Assembly (NCBI RefSeq): GCF_051014685.1
Contig: NC_135055.1
Coordinates: 20,233,501 to 20,297,500 of the forward strand
Direction: 5' to 3'
From: Ptiloglossa arizonensis
Lineage: Eukaryota > Arthropoda > Insecta > Hymenoptera > Colletidae
Length of the DNA: 64,000 bases
Under the pieces are notes generated by a model. It was not told the DNA's origin, searched no databases, and worked only from the letters and a program-made list of their open reading frames with translations. Below are positions 10,972 through 23,522 of the stretch, one piece after another. Each line of letters begins with the position of its first letter. Position 1 is the first letter of the stretch. A program made the position numbers and the translations under genes.

Positions 10972-13900
10972 GTAAGACGGGGAGGAATTTCTTAAAAATG
11001 TCAGACAGCAGCCACAGGGAGAGGAGAACTCGCGCGTTCCGTACACAGGGCGTCGTAAAATTTCACGTTATCGACAGTCTGGGCGAGGCACGGGCGCGGG
11101 TCTACGACGTAAGCTCGGGAAATATTCCCCAAGGGGGGAAAGGGCGGGACGGAGTTACGAAAAATCTCACGGGGTATCGATGCCCCGAAACACCGTGAAA
11201 ATTGCCGCATGGTAATTTCAAGAAGCGTTAAAAAGCGAGCCGGAGGCGTCCTTTTGTTTCCGGATCGCTAAACCGTAACGTCTGCGCGATATCGAGACCA
11301 TTCTTCTTATCGTCGGTCACGCAAGATCTTGCAGTCGGCGTCGAGTAGCGAACATTTGCCACCGGTTGCAAATTAAAATCGTTATTATCGTCCACCGGGT
11401 GGTAAAGACTTTCGAATCGTACCGCGTCGATACGCGCAACCCGTGAAATAGAAATATCGCGCGAGACTCGCGGCAAATATTCCCGAAAGTGATCCACGGA
11501 AGGTTGCAGAAGTTTTCCAAAGTCGTGCCGCGAATAAATGGATCCGAAGAAGCGCAAGTTTGGCCGAGCGAGGCCTCGACTGGCTCGTAGAGTCGTTCAA
11601 CGAGACGACGCAACTATTCGCCCGAGATAACTCGCGGACGGCACTTGACGCGTTAATTGCAACGGGAGGGTGAAACGAAATTGCGAGACCTCCTGGACCA
11701 GAATCCAGAGACGGGGATTTAAAACGCAATTCCTCGCGTACGAGTCGAGCCGGTTCGAGGCTTCGCCGCGTAGGAGGCAACGTTTCGCCGGGGTATCGGG
11801 TTCCGTCACGGATCTGCGGTCGCACCGATACAAACGCATCCGTGGGGCAAAGCTAACCGAAACGTCGGAATATTTACCCCGAAGGAAGCAGCTTAAACCT
11901 GGAAGCCTCCGGGCGTACCAACTGCCAAAACTCGAACCACGAAGAACTGGAGGGTATCTCGACGATTAACAAATTTTTAACCCGGATGCGAAAGACCTCG
12001 CGGAGTCTGTAAAATATCGCGAGTTCGATGCACGGGCCGGGTCGAGGCTGACCCGGTAGATTCGAACTCGTTCGATTATTTCTCGCAAGTACCACCTCTG
12101 GCGCGAGGGTCGTCGAGAGTTTGCAATCTCTCCAACGGTACACTCGTCCGTTCCAGGATACACGAGCGAGTAGTCGACGAATAAAAGAAGCGTTAACGGG
12201 GCTCGTACGTCGTACGATATACCCGAGGACAGCTCCATTCGCCCGAGCTCGTCTTTTCAACGCGGAGTCCAATGTTTCCCGGATTCCGTCCTCGCGACGA
12301 CGATCATCGAAGAAGACGAAGAACGGACGAATCGCGACGAAAACCAGATACTCGCGCCGCGTGTCGGTTCTCGTGCACCGTCTACTATCCACGGTCGTTC
12401 GGCGCTGATAAATTTCGGGGCGTTACCCGTTGAAGTTCCGTTTCCTCGAGCGGCGATTAGCCCGCTCTCTCGACGCCCCGTGACGAAATTGTTAACAGGT
12501 TCCCACATCGCGGAGGTCCCCGACGTCTGTGAAAATAAGTCGTAGCCGAGCGACGACGGTGCTCGTCGCTGCGCCGTTTCCACCGAAACGACTTTCATTT
12601 ATCTTCTCGTTGAAGAAGCCAGGGTACCCCGTTCGTCCACGGAGCTCGTTCGCGAAGAGAGGGGGGTCGAACGGACGAGAACCTCGTCTGCGAGAGCTCG
12701 AGTCGCCTGGATTACGAGGAAGTTAAATATGACGGAACGTAACACGGCGTGCGACAACGGGGCCACTGAACTCGAGATACCCGAGACCGAGACCAGCGCC
12801 CCCCGTAGTTTACGGCGTTCTCGTCGCGCGCGGACCGAAGAGGACCGAGCGGGAAGCTTTCGTCCCGTTGGTCCGTGAAACGGCCAAGAACGTTACGAAT
12901 GCGAGGATCGTTGGGCCTCGATACGTCCGACTCGTCGACCTTTATCTCCGCGTAATAAACTCCCGAGTTACATCGAGCCCGAGCCCCTTTCCTCGCGGGT
13001 ACACCTCCGTTCTTCTCGTCGCGTTTCATCGGCTCGATCTTCCCGCCGGTGAACTCGATAAAACGACGCGTCGCCTCGCGTCGCGTCGCGCGAGACGACG
13101 CTGCCATTTTCTTTTTTTCCTCCCCCCTTCGTCCTTCTCTTCTCTTCCCAACGCCGTGGAAGAAGCGCGCCCCGGGTGCACGCCCACTTTTCCTCGACGC
13201 GCCGACAACTTTATCGTTCTCCGTATCGTCGGCGGCGTTATTGAACGCGAACTAAAACGTATTATCCATAAAAGATACTCTCCCCCACCCACCGCCATAG
13301 TCGGGGTCTCCGGCGCCCGGTGCAAAGTATAAAGCACGGGAAATTTCGCGTCGTTGCTCATCACCGCGCCGGCTCGCGACTAATATTTACGGTTCCATCG
13401 CGCTTATTGGGAAATATTCAAATTCCTCGCGTCGCCTCTAGGACGACGTTCTCCCCGTATACCTTCCACCGGGGCCTCTACCGCTCCCGTGAAAATTCCT
13501 CTTTCGTAGATGCCACGTCGCGACCGCGAAATACAACACGACCCTTAACGCTAGCCGAGATCCCGTGTAATATCTGTAATGCTCGGCCGGCCGTACGGAA
13601 ACAGGGACAGTCCCCGATAATACACTTTTCTCCTGTTCTCTCTCCGTCTCTTTGCTCGGCCCTTTCGTGCAATTACCTGCCGAGACGCCGTCCATCTCCC
13701 GAGAGATCCTAACTAAGGAGTCGGTCGGACGGACTTTGCCGGGATCTACTCCACTTCGGGTACGAGTCGGCCGCACCTACACGGTGTAACATCGTGCGCC
13801 GTGAGCGCCCGCAGTGGTATAGATACTGTCGCGGTCAGCCACCGCCGGCTTCTGAGTAGTCGAGGCCAAATCGAGACCGACAGGTGCTCGGTCTCCGAAC

Positions 13901-16900
13901 GGACGCCGGACCGCCGACACCGACGCGACCTCCGCCTCGCGAGAAACCACGTTTTACGGACCGATATCGCCGGAATCGATGCGGAAAACCGCTACTTCGG
14001 AATCGAAGCGAACGGAGACGTTTCGCAGCGCGAAACGCGCTCGGTGCGGCTGGATTTCGATCGTAAAATTCCTTCACGGTGGAATTCACGGTGACGATCG
14101 ACGAGAGACATTTTTCGCAAGAACGACGCGACGATCGGTTAGCGTTGAAACGGTTTCGACGAGAACGACCACCGGTCGTGTATCCACGAAGCGAACGCAC
14201 TGTTCGAGAATTCGAAACGTTTGCGAACTCGACGGAGACTCGTGTAATGTTAAAAAATTGAGTTTTTTTTGTTACTTTCGAGAATGGTTGGAGAATATCG
14301 ACGCCCCGGTATCGGATCGAAGAACCACGGATATCGAACAACCGGAAACCGGCATTCGGGAGCACGGAGGTCGCGAGAGTAACGTTTCCGAGCGTAGTCG
14401 CGAGGCAACGATTTATCGAATCGTCCCGCCCCTTCGCAGTTCCCCGTTTCCAAGGTACGAAGGTTCGGTTTTTCGTTGCGTACGGTTGAGGTTGAGACGA
14501 CCACCAGGATAACGATAATGCCGGGGGAAGCGGAATCGAAGCGTTCCTCGACGACTCCGTGGGGTACTTTCCACCACCGGGGCAAGAAAACCCTTAAATG
14601 GCTGGAAGTACGCGACATAAGGGATTCTCGGTAACGTCGTTACTTTCGGGCTTCGTTTCCGAGGATAAATCTTGCGCGCCTCGTACCTAAATCGTCCTCG
14701 TCTCGGTGTCCAGGAACTCAGTTTACGTTCGGTGCGTACGTCACGGAGTAACGAACAAAATACGATCGAGAGTTTATCGGTCGTTGATAAAACACTCGAG
14801 TTCGATTTATACAGGGAAATTTAAGTCGCACCGGTAAAAGTACGCGAGCGGACAAACGTCGACGACTAATCTCGGCTTTCCGACCGAGCTTTCCAAACGG
14901 TAGGTTATCCATTGTAAGCGCGTAAATGCATCTCGTTTCCATGAAATTTACGATCCGAGCAAAGAACGAGTAGCTCTCGAGAGGTGCCAAACGACGACAA
15001 AATATTTCCAAGAAACGAACGACAAGATTATCCTACCTAGCGTAGTTTCCTCCATTGTTGACGCCCTGTGGAAGAAACTTTCGAAGCTCGGTCAATTTCG
15101 CGTTCGGTCCAAGATTCCGCGTGCGTTCCGAGTTATATCGTTGCACGTTCGCCGATAATTGTACACAGTTCTCGAGCACGATTCGAGATACGTCTCGAGT
15201 CGTAAATACGGCTTTATTCGATCCTGTCCGCTGGTTCGCCCGTGGCTCTCGGTTCGCGATCGTTCGATCGAGCCAATTTCTTCTTAACGCGTGGGTCGCT
15301 TCGAAATAATATTGTGAGAACGTAACGAAATACGTACGGTTCTGGAAGAATGTAAAGAGCGTTTGGGGTAGACGAGAGAGGAAAGTGTGTTCGAGGCGCG
15401 AAAGAAGAGTGCAGAATTGAGGAATTTTTTATAAGCGTGACCAGATGCACGGAGAGAGAGAGGCAGAGGTCAAGGATTGAAACGAAAGGGAATGCATGCG
15501 CGTGAAAATACATAGGGTGCAAGTGCAGCGTGATTGGGACACCGATCGTTGGATATTCGTCGAAGCGAGTCGTAGTCGTAGAAATTTCAACGAGAGTTAC
15601 CGCGAGCGAGCCCTTCGTTTCAAATGAACGCAGTAACGACGTTGAAGGGGTTTCTTTACTTTTCTTTAGATTCGAACGTTAAACACGCGGGATTTAATAA
15701 AGACGATCCTTGCAATGGTCGTTCGTCCCAACGGTACGAAAGCTTTCGATCGATCGGTTCGCGGGTTAGACGGTTACGGGGGAGACTCGATACTCTCTTT
15801 CCGCGCGAACGAAACGAGGAGCTTTTACCGCGTCGGTTCGTCGATTCTCGGCGTCGTTATCTCGTTCGCGGTCGGATCGTTGCCCGCGAAAGGACGGATC
15901 GATTCTCGAGCGCGTCGCGACGCGTCGCGACTGTCAACCGAGCGTGGCTCGAGCGTCCCCGCGCGTACGCGATCTTAATTTACAAACTATTCGCGTAGCC
16001 GGTTCGTCGTACGTGAGGACAACCGGTCGCGGTGCACGCACTCCGAGCCCTGCGCAACCAACCCCTTTCGGCCCCCTTTCCGCGTCCAGACCCGGCGGGG
16101 CCTCCGCCTGGACACGCAACGTCTGCGTGCCGCCACTGGAAACTATGCGACTTCAAAAGCTACGGCCGTGCCCCCTTCGGCTATCAACCGTCAGCCCGTT
16201 TCCATTCGCGTTAATACACGCGAGACAGCCGCCCCCGCTCGCATCGGATCGAGCGAGCTAGCGAGCGAGAGTCGACGCTAATCGTAAGTTTCAGCTTTAC
16301 GAGCGACGAGGGATGGATCGATACGGATGAGAATCCGCGCTCCGATCGCCCGTGAACATCCAACCGCTCGTAGAACGTTTTTCTCGCACGAGAGGAGACG
16401 CATCGACGATGCGTTTTTCCCGGTTCTCGCGAGGTGTTCGTACTTCGTCGAATACATTGATTTCTCTTGTTTTCTTTTTGTTTTTTTTTTTTTTTTGGAG
16501 CGATCGTAGATCCTCTATCGCGAACGACGAGTAACCAGTGTCGAAATTGCGAACGATTATCGGAGTGTTGAAAATAAAAGAGAATAAAAGAAAAGTACCT
16601 ACTACTACACTACGTCCGTCCATTGTTTGTTGACTTGGTGTTTTTGGATATCTAGAAACTAAAAAGGTAAAGTACCGGCTACTTTTCGTCGACCTTGTCG
16701 CCTTCGAACTGGACGATACCGTATCGTGTGCACGAATACAGGCGCGCGAGTAGAATTGGCCAGCGGTGGACAGACACGTCGGACAAGTACTCGCGTATCT
16801 ATCGAATCTCGAACGACGTCCAGGACTCGAACGGACAAATGTTATTCAATGTTTTCTCGCGTACAAGGACCGTATTACCGCTTCTCCGGCAACGTTCAAT

Positions 16901-17167
16901 TGTCCCCGTTTTCGAAGCGATCGTAGCCTTTCGAGTGCAAAACATTCGCGATGGCTATTTACAAAGCGTACAAATTTCTACACGAGTCTCGTACTTCTCC
17001 CAGAATATACTTTCCTTGGATGCTACCTCCGCGATCGTTCCCGAAGACGAATTAAATTCTCCGCTCGCACCCATCGAAGAATCTTCTCGATTACGGCGCG
17101 AGATCGAGAAATCGAGAGTGGAAGGACCTCGATCGTAAATCCAGGGTAACTTCTGTCGTTGAAGGGC
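10972..17167. other. Non-coding stretch
   Basis: Unique CpG-rich sequence for the most part. Between 15320 and 15540 CpG drops and A/G rises, which may mark transcribed or element-derived sequence. A T17 run lies near 16480. I see no gene structure. Confidence 0.55.
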
Positions 17168-17495
17168 CTGTGGTGGTGCTACCCACGCTTGCCACCAGAG
17201 GGAAACTCAACACCGACCGTTTCCCGCAAGTGTCCCGTACCTGCTCCGATCGGTACATATACGGTCCCTTACCGATCTTCCAATGTCCAGACGTATAAGG
17301 CAGGGCCTGCTAGAATACCTTACTGACTAGTCTGTGGCGGCGCTACCCACACTTGCCACCAGAGGGAAACTCACCACCGACCGTTTCCCACAAGTGTCCC
17401 GTACCTGCTCCGATCGGTATATGTACGATCCCTTACCGATCTTCCAATGTCCCGGCGTATAAGGCAGGGCCTGCTAGGATGCCTTACTGACGAGT
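17168..17495. repeat. 164-bp tandem duplication (two copies)
   Basis: Copies lie at 17168-17331 and 17332-17495 and differ at few positions. Each contains a CCACCAGAGGGAAAC 15-mer (17192-17206 and 17356-17370) that resembles the CTCF core motif. A diverged copy of most of the unit lies inverted near 5780-5888. The unit has no long open frame and no terminal inverted repeat I could see. It could be a satellite-like unit, a short interspersed element, or a duplicated regulatory block. Confidence 0.9.
17192..17206 (+). promoter_or_regulatory. CTCF-like motif, tandem copy 1
   Basis: CCACCAGAGGGAAAC matches the CCAC-N-AG-R-GGG core recognised by CTCF, a factor conserved in insects including bees. 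The second tandem copy carries the same 15-mer at 17356-17370. The dispersed copy has CCACTAGAGGGAAAC on the - strand at 5869-5883. The base after GGG is A, not the usual C, which weakens the match. Confidence 0.3.
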
Positions 17496-18196
17496 AAGCC
17501 TTACGCTCTCCCCATTCCTTATTCCTACATCCGACCCGATAGCCGCCAAAAGTCCACTATCAGGCCCAAGTGAGTTGGTTGTTCCGGGGATACCGTGGTT
17601 CCCGTGCGGAATATCTGGTCGTGATACCCCGTGGTCGTCGTTGTAGTGATCAAAAGCGAGCTGGACGAGACCGTCTAGCGGCATGGTTCTATCGTCTTGG
17701 AGGAACGCGCGCGTAGGAAGGTCCGAGTTGTCCGTGCCGAGGCGCAAATAGAGGAACACCCGGGCTCGTGTCTGTGTACACGGGTGAGCAATAGCGAAAT
17801 TGTGACGAAGGTGAGGGCGAGTCTGTGCGCTACTAGCACCAGACAGCCTTCCAGCTGTCCATACGCAGCCCGGAACGTCGGAACGGAAACCAATCCCAGC
17901 GAGCAGCGAGCAGCGAGCCTCGACTTCTTGCGGAAGATCCCCTCTGGCTTCCCCTCCCGCTCGCGTCTTATCCCTTCCGTCTTTCATCCGACATTCACTC
18001 GGTGCAAGAAGTTTCGTGTTCCAGCCAAGTATTCGCCAAGTTTCAAGAAGGCTTACGTACCGACTCTCCTCCTCTCCCCGTACCCCTCGGCCGCCGGCAT
18101 CCTTCCGGAGCCCGTCTGCTCGCACACACCCTCTCCCCCGGACAACAAAGATCCTCCTCGCTTGTTGCTCCGCGTAATCTCGCGGCGAACGAAGAC

Positions 18197-18222
18197 AGAG
18201 AGAGAGAAAGAGAGAAAGAGAG
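18197..18222. repeat. Imperfect (GA)n tract
   Basis: AGAGAGAGAGAAAGAGAGAA and following AGAGAGA form a purine tract inside the CpG-poorer block. Confidence 0.85.
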
Positions 18223-18467
18223 ATGGTAGCAGCGCGGCACGCGCGCTAAGAGGATTGCGCGGCCTCCCTTTGCGTTTGCATCGGTAATTAGACCAACGGC
18301 TCCGTTCAGCCGGTTTCCTTTTTCGCGGAGAAGAGAAGACCACCCCGCAGACGTCCTCCGACCCTTTTGAACCCACTGTTCGCAGCTCTTCGACGCGGTT
18401 GTCCGTTCTCGGTTCGATCCAAGTCGGGAGTTCTCGTCGAGTCGGTTCGATACGAGATGGGAACGAC

Positions 18468-18692
18468 CTGGGAGGTTTCGTGGTCTTTCGAGAACTCGAG
18501 GAGACAGGATGTCGCAGAGTTTTGGGGATCTTCGGCAGCAGTGGTTCCGGGCGATCCCGATTCTTTGAAAGCTAACCCCTTCCTGTCGGTCTCCATTCGA
18601 TCGACGCGGAGAGACTTTACCTTGGCCCGGTCCAAGATGAGACCGGTTTCTCGATCTTCGGAGAACTCGGGGAGAACGTCGTAGAGTTTTAG
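18468..18692. repeat. Diverged direct duplication, offset 167-171 bp
   Basis: The stretch around GGTTTCGTGGTCTTTCGAGAACTC to CGCAGAGTTTTGGGGA (about 18472-18526) recurs, diverged, as GGTTTCTCGATCTTCGGAGAACTC to GTAGAGTTTTAGGGA (about 18645-18695). The offset shifts from 171 to 167 because of small indels. The intervening part is hard to align. Confidence 0.5.
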
Positions 18693-20126
18693 GGACAAGT
18701 TGAAAGCTCCGGGTGACCTAGGAGCCTTCTACGATGAGACGGACGAACCCGTAGGCGTAAACGTCGAGCGAGATCGGGCAGTGCACCGCAGAGTGTATCG
18801 ATAAAGTACTTTACGACCTAGACGCGTAGAGGACCAGTATTTTCGATCTTGTCGACGATAGAGCAGCTCACTTTTGCGGAAGTTAGCGTAAACCGTAACC
18901 ACTCTCGTTACGAGACCAAGTATGGAGATCGGAACAGTCGAGACATCGGTACATTGCTCAGACATCTCGGGACGAACAACTCGGAGGCGGTTTCGCGCGA
19001 CAAACGTTCGAGATTAGTGTAACGTGTGCACGTAGTTTAGAAGATGGTTAATTTTGTACCCCATCTATCGTTTTCTCGCCTCATCGATTCGAATACTCGT
19101 CCTCGACCGTTTTACGCTTCCATCTCCTCTCGAGAACCCGTACCGGTTACGTTCGTCGGTACTCCTAAATTAGTCCTACGCCAAAGGCCGTTTCCCCGGC
19201 TCGGGAGGCCTCGCCATTTGCCTCTTTTTTTCCCCCTCATCTCTCGACGACGCCGGAACGCGGCAAACAAGCGAGAGGAGCTCGCAAGTTTCCCATCTTC
19301 CGCGAGGGTAGCCGGCCGAAACGCGGCCGCGTCATCGCGCGGTTTATTTTTGATCGCCGTATCTCCCGGAGTGCCGCGGCCGATAATGGCGAGTCGCGGC
19401 TTCAAAGGGACACGCCTCTCGAGGGCTCTTTTTGCACGGAGCTGCGCGCGGGCTGCGAAGTAACAAACCACCCCGTTTCCCCCTCATACGTCCGCAGACT
19501 CGTTTGCGCGATACGCGCCGCGATTAATTGCCGCTGCGCTTTCTCCGATCTCTCGTCGCGCGGAGCGCCGTCTCGATGGACGATGCCGCACGAAATAATT
19601 GGGAATAATACCCGCCCGTTGTCCGCAGCGGGCCTATTAACGCGGCCGGACGAAACGGAAGCGGTGGTTCTTTGTTCGGTGAATTTTCGACGGATATCAT
19701 CGGCCCACGGAGCTCTCCGAACGGTGGAAAGAAGATTAGTCGCGAGGAATGACTCCTTGCCCGTGACACGCGGACGAATACTGTTTTTATTTTCGCCCGG
19801 CGTCGACGCCGTTTCGCGGATCAAAGAGCGAGTCGCGTCGCGCCGCGAAACTTCGAACAATTAAAATATCTTCCGTGGCGTCGCGAGGCGTGAGTTATGG
19901 CCCTCGGGCGACGAAACATTCTCGAATTAAAATCCTCGTTTACTCCCGCGCCGAGAACCCCACCGCTCGTAATTCATTTTTCAAAGGGTACCGCTCGACC
20001 GAGACCGATCGGAGTCGTTTATGCCCCGTCGATACACCGGTTCGCTCCGAGAACGATTTCTGCTTCCACGGCCGCGGAAACGAGAAGAGTGCTTCGATGG
20101 GTCCGCGCGGAGGGGACGAAAGGTGG

Positions 20127-20272
20127 TGGGGACAGCCGAGAAGTGGGGGTAACGCGACCTCGAGAGGAATGAATGCGCGACGAGGTGCTTTCTCTCGCGT
20201 AGCCTTGGTACGGTGGGGGTAGAGAAGCGGGGGCAGCCGAGAGGTGGGTGTAGCGCGACCTTGAGCGGAAAA
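20127..20272. repeat. Direct duplication with 101-bp offset
   Basis: GGGGACAGCCGAGAAGTGGGGGTAACGCGACCTCGAG (from about 20127) recurs as GGGGGCAGCCGAGAGGTGGGTGTAGCGCGACCTTGAG (from about 20229). The spacer between the copies is less conserved. Confidence 0.75.
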
Positions 20273-20937
20273 TATATACGGAGAATCCCTTTCGCGTACC
20301 GTTCGCGCGCTTTTATCGATCGAAGACGATTAAAAATAGTCGGATCGAAAATTTCTTTTACGATAAGTTTCTCGCGCATATCGTGGAACACGCTGGCCGA
20401 AAGACACCTCGTTCTCGCCCTCTTCTTCCCTACTTCTCGACGATCGCAACACGCTAAAACATCCACCCGCTGGTTGTTTCGCACCGACGAACGATTCCCT
20501 GGTTGCAATATTTCAAATCTCGCGGAATCGATCTAAACGGCGCCTCGAAGAGGGACAAGAAACCACGAATCGTATTTTGGGAGAGATTCCCCCTGTCGCG
20601 CGTCTCGGCGAAGAAAAATTGACCGACGACACCGGGACGGAATTATCGTGGGAATAAAAAAAAAAAAAAAGATAAAAATATATATACACACGTTCTTCGC
20701 GCATATTTCCGAAGGCGTCGGGGGAGCGTCACCTTGGAGGTCGCGTCGGTGACGCGTCTGACACCCGTGGCCGTCCCCGGGGACGCGCAGCTACCCGGAC
20801 GCGAGAGATCCGCGCGCGTTTACGCGCGTGTGCGCTCTCGTACGTGCACCCGTCGACGAAAAAGAGTCCGAGTGTCGGAGTGATGGATGCGTCGGCTTTG
20901 ACGTAACGTAATACACATAGACGCGATAGTCACGCTC

Positions 20938-20941
<4 letters not shown>

Positions 20942-20975
<34 letters not shown>
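20942..20975. repeat. (CT)n microsatellite
   Basis: Thirty-four bases of uninterrupted CT repeat, the longest dinucleotide array in the window. Confidence 0.95.
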
Positions 20976-20978
<3 letters not shown>

Positions 20979-22663
20979 TCTCTCCGTCCCCCTTCTTTTT
21001 ATACCCTCGCCTCTCTTTCGCGCGTTCCTCCCCGCCGCTCGCTCCGAGCCCGTCCACGCTCGCGCGGAATAATATGCCGAGCACGTACCGCGCCTCGTTT
21101 CTCCGTAATTTTCATCTAGATTTTACGACGCATCTCGCGAGAAGCTGGTTTCCCCGGTAATTCGATGATCCAGCGTGTAACGTTGTCGTTGTTGGTGTTG
21201 TCGTCGTCGTCGCACTCGGGACCGTGGAACGCGCGTTACGCGCGCTTCCTCTTAACGATTACGCGCGCGCCTCCCGATTACAGGGACCGGCTGGCTACCT
21301 TCCGTGGAAATTTCATCGTTCTCTTCTTCGTTCCCGCGCGCGAGTTTTACGTCGCGTCGACTATCAGGTCGTTAGCCACCGGCGCGTCGTTGCGCGCTTT
21401 AACGACGATTTATTACGTTCTATCGATGTTCCATCGGGTACGTCGATGAACGTGACTCTCGTCGAGCAACTGTTCGTCGACTGCTCTCGAGACTTCAAAG
21501 AGACCCGATGTTTCCTTGTTCGTTAATTTATACCCGGGAATGGATACGTTCGGGCGAGCGTGGTTCGCTCCGCGACTCGGATCGCCGGTCCCGTTTGTGC
21601 GTTCGATTTTGCGAGAACGCGTTTATTTTACCGAGGTGCATCCCGTTCCTCGAAGCAAAGGCGGACGCCTCGATTTATAAATATCTTCTTTCGTACGGTG
21701 CAATTTCGAGGAAAACTACGCGCGCAAAATCTTTTCTCGATCGCCGAATCGCTGGAATCGGGAAGATCGTGTTCGACGTTTTCGAAGTTTCGATGCGTTA
21801 CGAGCTCGGCAAATATTTGCGGCTCCCGCGTTTCCCCGAATAAGTCGAAGTCGAAGCGCTGCTTCGGAGGAGTTCGAGGAACTCCGCGGATCGCGCGTAC
21901 ATTCGAGCGAACGCCGATAGTCCGCTCGCGACGCAAAGAAAATCCCGGCCGGGGAAGTCGTGCGTCGACAAAGACGTCTAAGACTTACGGAGGAACCTAA
22001 TCCATTAGCGGGAGGATTCGCGAGAAACGGAACGAGGAACGAGGAACGAACACGCGCAAAGCGCACCTGCGGCTCGAAGAACCACGACTGCGGAAATAAT
22101 CGAAACGAGTTCGAAGCGACCGGTTCTCGGGGACGAAACGACGATCTCCCCTTCTCTCTTACCGATGGCGTCGTGGAAAATAGGCTGGAAGCAATCGTAT
22201 CGCGAGTATCGAGGAAGAAAGGGAACGCGATCGGGGATCGATAAATCAGGGGCGTGTTCAGGGGTTGTCCCCTGTGTCGCGAGAGGGACGATTCTCGTCG
22301 CGCGTCTCGATGGGTTCCTCGCAAATAAAATACGACCCAATTTCGCGGGCACAAACCGCGAAACAATGGTATTGATCTTATTTCCATATCGGCGTCCTCC
22401 CGCGCGACCGAGGGCGCGGACTACGGACGGATCGGACGACCGAGGGCAAAGGACGAAGAAGAAGCTCGAACGACAGGGGACGAGGGACGTCCAAAGGGCC
22501 TCGCGGTGCGTGCGAGAGGGATGCCAGACCAGCCATCCACCGCCCCTTACGCCCCCTGAAGGTATATATCGAGCGACGAATGTCGGACGTTCAGCGTGCA
22601 CGTCACGTAGACGAGAGTCTCGGCGAGGTGAGACGAGAGAACCGAAACAGAGACGTTGGACGT

Positions 22664-22692
22664 CGACGACGACGACGACGACAACGACGACG
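22664..22692. repeat. (CGA)n microsatellite
   Basis: A GAC/CGA trinucleotide tract of about ten units with one CAA interruption. Confidence 0.9.
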
Positions 22693-23488
22693 GGGGGTGT
22701 GTCTCGACCTTATCCTCCCGGGGGGGCCACGCACGGCATAATTAACAAACTTCCGCGATGTTTCTTCCCGCGCGTCCGTCCGTCACCGCCCGATTAACCT
22801 GTCCGATCGAAAAATCAATTTCGCGTAGAAACTGGGTTCACGGGGAGCCGCAGAGACGAAAGGTAATGGAATTCTCTTTTTTTACTTTTAAAGTCTTTCG
22901 TCGGTGAGCATCTTAACTTGACGTTCCCGTCGAAGCTTTTCGATGCACGTTTCGTCATTTTCGCCTTTACGATTTCTCAGACGTATCGTTAAACGAATTG
23001 CGACGATCCAGTTTGCCACATTGCAGAAACAACCGCGGAGATCGTTGATTCGTAAAGTATAGATTGCAAGAATTTCAACGTATACACCGATCGAGATTAT
23101 CGAATAAGGAAACGTCCGAGCAGTGAACGGATACTTTCCGTTCGACCCTTCCTTTCGAAACACGTACACCGAAGGAACGATGGTTTTCGAAACTCTCGAT
23201 GGTATCGAATCCGTATCGAATCGCGCGCGCGAGAAAATCGATGGGAATCGTTTCCGAAGGATCGTCGTCCTTCCCTCGACGCCCCACGGTGCACGAGCGT
23301 CAAAATCCGGCAATTCCCGACACCGTGTTCGTAACGAGATTCGGATAAATCAAAGAAATCGGACAAGGGGGAAGTAAGAGCGGTTTGCGTCCAGGAATCG
23401 GACCCGGGCCATAAGACGCTTTTCTCGTATCGTTCCCCGTGTTCCATCGCGTCCTTTGTATCACCCCTCGAAAGACACCCCTGGTCTC

Positions 23489-23522
<34 letters not shown>
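23489..23522. repeat. Compound (CT)n-(CG)n microsatellite
   Basis: A CT tract of 22 bases runs directly into about 12 bases of alternating CG. The CG part could adopt Z-DNA. Confidence 0.9.

Larger units (their letters stand above)
17496..20126. other. CpG-poorer block after the tandem repeat, then ordinary non-coding sequence
   Basis: From 17.5 to about 19.0 kb CpG is less dominant and the base mix is more even. The - strand is open over 17484-18125 and 18306-18698, the + strand over 17697-18287. AAG|GTGAGG at 17805-17813 resembles a + strand donor. No known protein could be recognised, so the block may be a decayed mobile element or an exon-bearing region of unknown type. Confidence 0.4.

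Noticed and set aside
15345..15370. GGAAGAATGTAAAGAGCG, partly resembling miR-1
   Set aside because: The seed region is interrupted and no matching star arm was found.
18405..18425. GGTTCGATCC, resembling a tRNA B box
   Set aside because: The flanking bases do not form a T stem, and no A box or acceptor stem lies at the right distance.
18730..18815. Short - strand reading SLDVYAYGFVRLIVE resembling the DVYAYG segment of protein kinases
   Set aside because: It is bounded by stop codons within 30 codons, and no other kinase motif (glycine loop, HRD, DFG, APE) occurs in any frame nearby.
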